Program-made: the position numbers and the translations under genes
Part shown: one piece after another, positions 5,808-9,182 of the stretch
How the letters are laid out: each line of letters opens with the position of its first letter
Position numbering within the stretch: position 1 is the first letter of the stretch
The notes under the pieces: model-generated
Database searches by the model: none
Seen by the model: the letters and a program-made list of their open reading frames with translations, nothing else
What the model was told of the DNA's origin: nothing
NCBI GenBank assembly: GCA_017964345.1
Contig: JAGCSD010000048.1
Coordinates: 1 to 9,182 of the forward strand
DNA length: 9,182 bases
Source: Clostridia bacterium
GTDB taxonomy: Bacteria; Bacillota; Clostridia; Christensenellales; QALW01
Direction of reading: 5' to 3'

Positions 5808-7723
5808 TGTATCCGTTTGAAACGCACCTCCAGCTCATGTTTCGTCAAGCGAATCAGGATCGGTCTGCCGTGCGGACAGGAAAGCGGCGTTTTTTCGCGC
5901 ACGATCAGCTTCATCAGCGCGCGCACGTCGTCCTCGGTCAGTTTATCACCGCCCTTTACGGCGCTTTTGCAGGCAAGCTGCATGAGCTTGCTTCGTTTGA
6001 GTTCGTTCGTTTTCAGCACGCGCAGAGAAGCGCTTTCATCAAGCAGCGACGCGATAAATCCCTGTGCGTCCGTTTCTTCCAAAACAGCGGGCGTCGCTTT
6101 AACGGCAAACGTCCCGTAGCCCATACTGTCGATCACAAAGCCCAATTCTTCAAGCTGAGGAATCAAATCTTCTAAGATCGCCGCCTCGCGGGGTGCTAAT
6201 TTGACTGTATCCGGCACTAAACGCCACTGACTTGCGCTCTTTTCTCCCGCCTGCGCAAAGAATTTCTCAAACAGCAATCGTTCATGCGCCGCGTGCTGGT
6301 CGATCAGATAGGCGTCGTCGCCGGCTTCCAGCAAAATATAGGTATCAAAGAGAATGCCCGCCACGCGGTATTGCGGCGGCGCTTCTTCAAGCGCCATATC
6401 CGTTTGCACCGCATCATTCTCAGGCTCTGCCGGCATCGCCTCAAACACATCGTGCGTATCCTTTACGGCTAACTCCGTCCGCTCGGGCGCGGTGCCTCTG
6501 AGCAGTATTTTGGCAAGCTCCGCGTCGTCGCGCACCTGCAAAACGCCGGAAGAACTCCGCGCAAAGCCGACAAAATCCCGCACCTCGTCGGCAATCGGAT
6601 CGTCTTTGACGGGGGCGCTTATCTCGCGCCGGGAAACCGTTTCCGGCTCCTGTCCGACCTCTTGCCTGACGTTTGCCACCTCGACCACGCGCGTGCCGTT
6701 TTGCTTTGCCGGCTGCTCAAACAAGGCGGGGATTTCCTGATTTTTTCTCAGCGTGTCCGCCACCGCGCGGGAAACCACGTCAAACACGGGCAACCCGTCG
6801 GCAAAACGGACTTCCTGCTTAGCGGGATGCACATTGACGTCCACAAGCGTTCCGGCAAGCGTCATATTCAAGACGAACATCGGGAATTTGCCGATATTCA
6901 GCCGTCCGGCATAGCCCTGCTGTACCGCGCTCGACACGATCTCGTTTTTGACGCTTCTCCCGTTAATGAACAAAATCTGCCCCGTGCGGTTGTTCCGCTG
7001 GATCTCCCGGGCGCCCAAAAGCCCGGTCAGCGTGATGCCGCGCTCGCTTACTTCTATCGGAATCATGTGCGCGGCAGTCTGCGCCCCGAAGATCGCCCGC
7101 ACGCAGGAGGCAAGCCTGCCGTCCCCGGGCGTGCGCAGGATCTGCCGTCCCTCGCTGGTAAAGCGGAAAGAAACCTCCGGGTGCGAAAGCGCCAACTTTT
7201 GCACCGCATCGGTCACATACGCCGCTTCCTGAGAAGGGCGTTTCAAAAACTTCTTGCGGGCAGGCGTGTTATAAAACAGGTCCCGCACCCAAATCCCCGT
7301 ACCTTCCGGGCACCCGCAGGAAAAGAATTTTTCAATTTCACCGCCGGAAAGTTCAATTTCCGTACCTTCCTCGCTTTCGGGCGTGCGCGTCTGCAGACGC
7401 ACATGGGAAACGGCGGCGATACTCGCCAGCGCCTCGCCGCGAAAGCCGAGCGTCAGAATATTATTCAGTTCTTCCGCGGAAGAGATCTTGCTGGTGGCAT
7501 GGCGCAAAAAGGCGTTTTTGACGTCCTCTTCTTCCATGCCGCATCCGTTATCCAGAATGCGGATCAGGTCAATCCCCCCGCCGAGAATTTCAATCGTGAT
7601 GACGGTTGCGCCCGCGTCCAAGCTGTTTTCGGTCAGCTCCTTGACAATGGAAGCGGGACGTTCCACCACCTCGCCCGCGGCGATTTTGTTGGCAACGGCT
7701 TCATCGAGCAGTTTGATTTTCAT
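5804..7723 (-). CDS. mutL: DNA mismatch repair protein MutL (endonuclease type)
   Basis: Couples MutS mismatch recognition to strand incision and excision. The 639-residue protein has an N-terminal GHKL ATPase and transducer region (about 1-330): E29-L-T-E-N-S-L-D-A-G-A, D58-N-G-C-G-M, A76-T-S-K-I and G93-F-R-G-E-A-L. A poorly conserved, acidic linker spans about 330-450, and a C-terminal dimerisation domain follows. That domain carries the nuclease metal motif D475-Q-H-A-x-x-E481-x4-E486, A584-C-K-S-A-V-K, and C616-P-H-G-R-P621. Together these mark a nicking MutL as in bacteria without MutH. Q499-W-R-L-V-P504 sits where Bacillus MutL carries its sliding-clamp-binding motif. The start ATG has AAGGAG 8 nt upstream and is 16 nt after the mutS stop; the TGA overlaps the miaA GTG. 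Confidence 0.98.
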   Translation of the reverse strand: MKIKLLDEAVANKIAAGEVVERPASIVKELTENSLDAGATVITIEILGGGIDLIRILDNGCGMEEEDVKNAFLRHATSKISSAEELNNILTLGFRGEALASIAAVSHVRLQTRTPESEEGTEIELSGGEIEKFFSCGCPEGTGIWVRDLFYNTPARKKFLKRPSQEAAYVTDAVQKLALSHPEVSFRFTSEGRQILRTPGDGRLASCVRAIFGAQTAAHMIPIEVSERGITLTGLLGAREIQRNNRTGQILFINGRSVKNEIVSSAVQQGYAGRLNIGKFPMFVLNMTLAGTLVDVNVHPAKQEVRFADGLPVFDVVSRAVADTLRKNQEIPALFEQPAKQNGTRVVEVANVRQEVGQEPETVSRREISAPVKDDPIADEVRDFVGFARSSSGVLQVRDDAELAKILLRGTAPERTELAVKDTHDVFEAMPAEPENDAVQTDMALEEAPPQYRVAGILFDTYILLEAGDDAYLIDQHAAHERLLFEKFFAQAGEKSASQWRLVPDTVKLAPREAAILEDLIPQLEELGFVIDSMGYGTFAVKATPAVLEETDAQGFIASLLDESASLRVLKTNELKRSKLMQLACKSAVKGGDKLTEDDVRALMKLIVREKTPLSCPHGRPILIRLTKHELEVRFKRIQ

Positions 7724-7731
7724 ATTTCTCG

Positions 7732-7737
7732 CTCCTT
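7732..7737 (-). promoter_or_regulatory. Ribosome binding site of mutL
   Basis: AAGGAG on the minus strand, 8 nt before the ATG at 7723, within the 16-nt mutS-mutL gap. Confidence 0.8.
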
Positions 7738-7739
7738 GC

Positions 7740-9182
7740 CTATTCGCGCTTCGCTTTTTCCCGAAGCTCGCACAAAAGGTTCATTGCCTGCATCGGCGTC
7801 AGCGTGTTGATGTCCACCTGTTTGAGTTCATCTATGAGTTTCTGCACGTTATCCGACACGAACATCACCGTTTGCTGTACCGCCGGCTCCTCGCGTCTGC
7901 GTCCGATGTCCGCTTCCTCTAATTGGGAAAGGATCGTCCGCGCGCGCGTCAGCACAGATCCGGGCAGTCCCGCCAAATGCGCCACGGCGATACCGAAGCT
8001 CTTGTCGGCACTGCCGCGCACGATCTTGCGCAGGAAAATGACGTCCTCGCCGTATTCCCGCGCGGTGATGCAATAGTTTTTGACGCCCTCCAGCTGTCCT
8101 TCCAGCTCGCTTAATTCGTGATAATGCGTGGCAAACAGCGTTTTGGCGCCGATATGCTTCTTTTGTGCAACAAACTCCGTCACCGCCCACGCGATGGAAA
8201 GTCCGTCGAACGTGCTGGTGCCGCGCCCGATCTCGTCTAAAATGATCAGGCTGTCGCGCGTGGCGTTTTGCAGAATGGAGGCGACCTCGTTCATTTCCAG
8301 CATGAACGTCGATTGCCCCGCCGCCAGATCGTCCGATGCGCCTACGCGCGTGAAAATGCGGTCGCAAAGGGAAATATCCGCCTGCGCCGCGGGTACGAAC
8401 GAACCCATGTGCGCCATCAGCGTGATCAGCGCCACCTGGCGCATATAGGTGCTTTTTCCCGCCATATTCGGACCGGTGATGATCATAAACCGGTTCTCGT
8501 CCTGATCGAGATAGGTGTCGTTGGGCACAAAAGACGTGTCCTTTTGCATGGCTTCGATCACCGGATGCCGTCCCGCGGTAATGTGCAGAAGTCCCTCCGT
8601 GTTGATCCGCGGACGCACATAGCGTCCCTCGTCCGCCAGCGACGCGAAAGAAAGCAGACAATCCAGCGCGGCGACGGTTTCAGCCGTCTGACGGATGCGG
8701 GACAGCGCGGCGAACAGCTTCTCGCGCACGGAAAGGAACAATTCGTATTCTAACCGGATCGCTTTTTCCTCGCTGCCGGAAATGGTCGCTTCCAGCTCTT
8801 TCAGCTCGGGCGTGGTATAGCGTTCCCCTCCCACCAGCGTCTGCCGGCGGATATAGGTACAGGGCACCTTATCCTTAAAGCTGTTGGTCAGTTCGATCGA
8901 ATAGCCGAAGACTTTGTTGTACTTGACCTTCAGCGTTTTGATGCCGGTTTCCTCACGCTCTTTCGCCTCTAACTGCAGGATCCATTTCTGCCCGTTTTCG
9001 ATGGCGTCGCGGCAGCGATCCAGCTCGGCGCTGTACCCTTTTTTGATAATGCCGCCCTCGCGGATCGTGTCCGCCGGATCGTCGGCGATCGCCGCCGTAA
9101 AAAGCGCGCACAGATCTTCCAAGTGATCAAGATGTTTCAGCGCGCTTTGCAGAAGCGCGCATTGCGTGCCGGAAAGCAGCTC
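7740..9182 (-). CDS. mutS: DNA mismatch repair protein MutS (C-terminal part, 5' end beyond window)
   Basis: The frame is open to the right edge; 480 residues are visible of a protein normally about 850-900 long. The N-terminal mismatch-binding and connector domains are therefore missing. Visible residues 1-160 cover part of the core/lever and clamp (including V91-F-G-Y-S-I-E-L-T). The ABC-type ATPase follows: Walker A G237-P-N-M-A-G-K-S-T245, the S291-T-F-M-L-E-M-N-E segment, Walker B L312-I-I-L-D-E-I-G-R-G-T-S-T, and the T352-H-Y-H-E-L switch. The tail has Q437-T-V-M-F441, aligned with the sliding-clamp-binding motif of other MutS proteins. A helix-turn-helix-like dimerisation end follows, with L461-T-P-M-Q-A-M-N-L-L. 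The protein binds mismatches, exchanges ADP for ATP and recruits MutL. It ends at TAG (7740-7742), 16 nt before mutL. The TTG at 9122 is an internal leucine, not a start. Confidence 0.98.
   Translation of the reverse strand, partial: ELLSGTQCALLQSALKHLDHLEDLCALFTAAIADDPADTIREGGIIKKGYSAELDRCRDAIENGQKWILQLEAKEREETGIKTLKVKYNKVFGYSIELTNSFKDKVPCTYIRRQTLVGGERYTTPELKELEATISGSEEKAIRLEYELFLSVREKLFAALSRIRQTAETVAALDCLLSFASLADEGRYVRPRINTEGLLHITAGRHPVIEAMQKDTSFVPNDTYLDQDENRFMIITGPNMAGKSTYMRQVALITLMAHMGSFVPAAQADISLCDRIFTRVGASDDLAAGQSTFMLEMNEVASILQNATRDSLIILDEIGRGTSTFDGLSIAWAVTEFVAQKKHIGAKTLFATHYHELSELEGQLEGVKNYCITAREYGEDVIFLRKIVRGSADKSFGIAVAHLAGLPGSVLTRARTILSQLEEADIGRRREEPAVQQTVMFVSDNVQKLIDELKQVDINTLTPMQAMNLLCELREKAKRE

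Larger units (their letters stand above)
304..9182 (-). other. Apparent seven-gene operon mutS-mutL-miaA-MGL-DUF1015-aspartokinase-YiiX-like
   Basis: All seven genes are on the minus strand. Junctions in order of transcription are: 16-nt gap, 4-nt overlap (GTGA), 4-nt overlap (ATGA), 4-nt overlap (ATGA), 14-nt gap, and 4-nt overlap (ATGA). No hairpin followed by a T-run occurs between genes until 248-282. This supports one transcript with coupled translation; internal promoters cannot be excluded. The promoter would be upstream of mutS, outside the window. Confidence 0.82.

Noticed and set aside
6662..7810. A 382-codon open frame on the + strand, antisense to mutL
   Set aside because: It lies entirely opposite mutL and the mutS end, has no recognisable domain, and its composition is what a GC-rich complementary strand gives. 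Similar long antisense frames occur opposite miaA (5388-6119) and the YiiX-like gene (676-1155).
7849..8661. A 270-codon minus-strand open frame inside mutS
   Set aside because: It is a second-frame shadow of the MutS ATPase domain, with no family features of its own, while the mutS frame shows every expected motif.
9140..9160. Perfect 8-bp inverted repeat with a 5-nt loop
   Set aside because: It sits inside mutS coding sequence, is made of GC-alternating bases common throughout this window, and has no T-run; it is best explained by codon composition.

Overview
The window looks like chromosomal DNA from a GC-rich member of the Clostridia (Firmicutes), probably a gut or other anaerobic fibre-associated lineage. 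This rests on three things: a type I dockerin, a Clostridia-type aspartate kinase and DUF1015 protein, and the gene order mutS-mutL-miaA followed by a 'methionine gamma-lyase / aluminium resistance' family gene. The genus cannot be named from the sequence alone.

Layout. The left edge (2-208, + strand) carries the last 68 residues of a secreted protein ending in a two-repeat type I dockerin. A 95-bp gap follows, holding a strong hairpin (248-282) that can terminate transcription from both sides. Everything from 304 to the right edge lies on the minus strand. Read in the direction of transcription (right to left) it is: mutS (5' end cut off by the window), mutL, miaA, a PLP-dependent Met_gamma_lyase-family gene, a DUF1015 gene, a monofunctional aspartate kinase, and a signal-peptide-bearing permuted NlpC/P60 (YiiX-like) cysteine hydrolase.

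The seven minus-strand genes are packed as one apparent operon. Four junctions are 4-base overlaps (three ATGA, one GTGA). The other two are gaps of 14 and 16 nt that contain or overlap the next Shine-Dalgarno sequence. No internal terminator or long intergenic region is visible. The promoter must lie beyond the right edge.

Functionally the upstream half is DNA and RNA quality control: MutS/MutL mismatch repair with an endonuclease-type MutL, and MiaA tRNA A37 prenylation. The downstream half is probably amino-acid related: a PLP enzyme, DUF1015 and aspartokinase at the head of the Lys/DAP/Met/Thr pathway. An exported cysteine hydrolase comes last. No CRISPR array, mobile element, tRNA or rRNA was seen. 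I found no clear previously undescribed system. The least explained parts are the DUF1015 protein between the PLP enzyme and aspartokinase, and the YiiX-like hydrolase coupled to aspartokinase.
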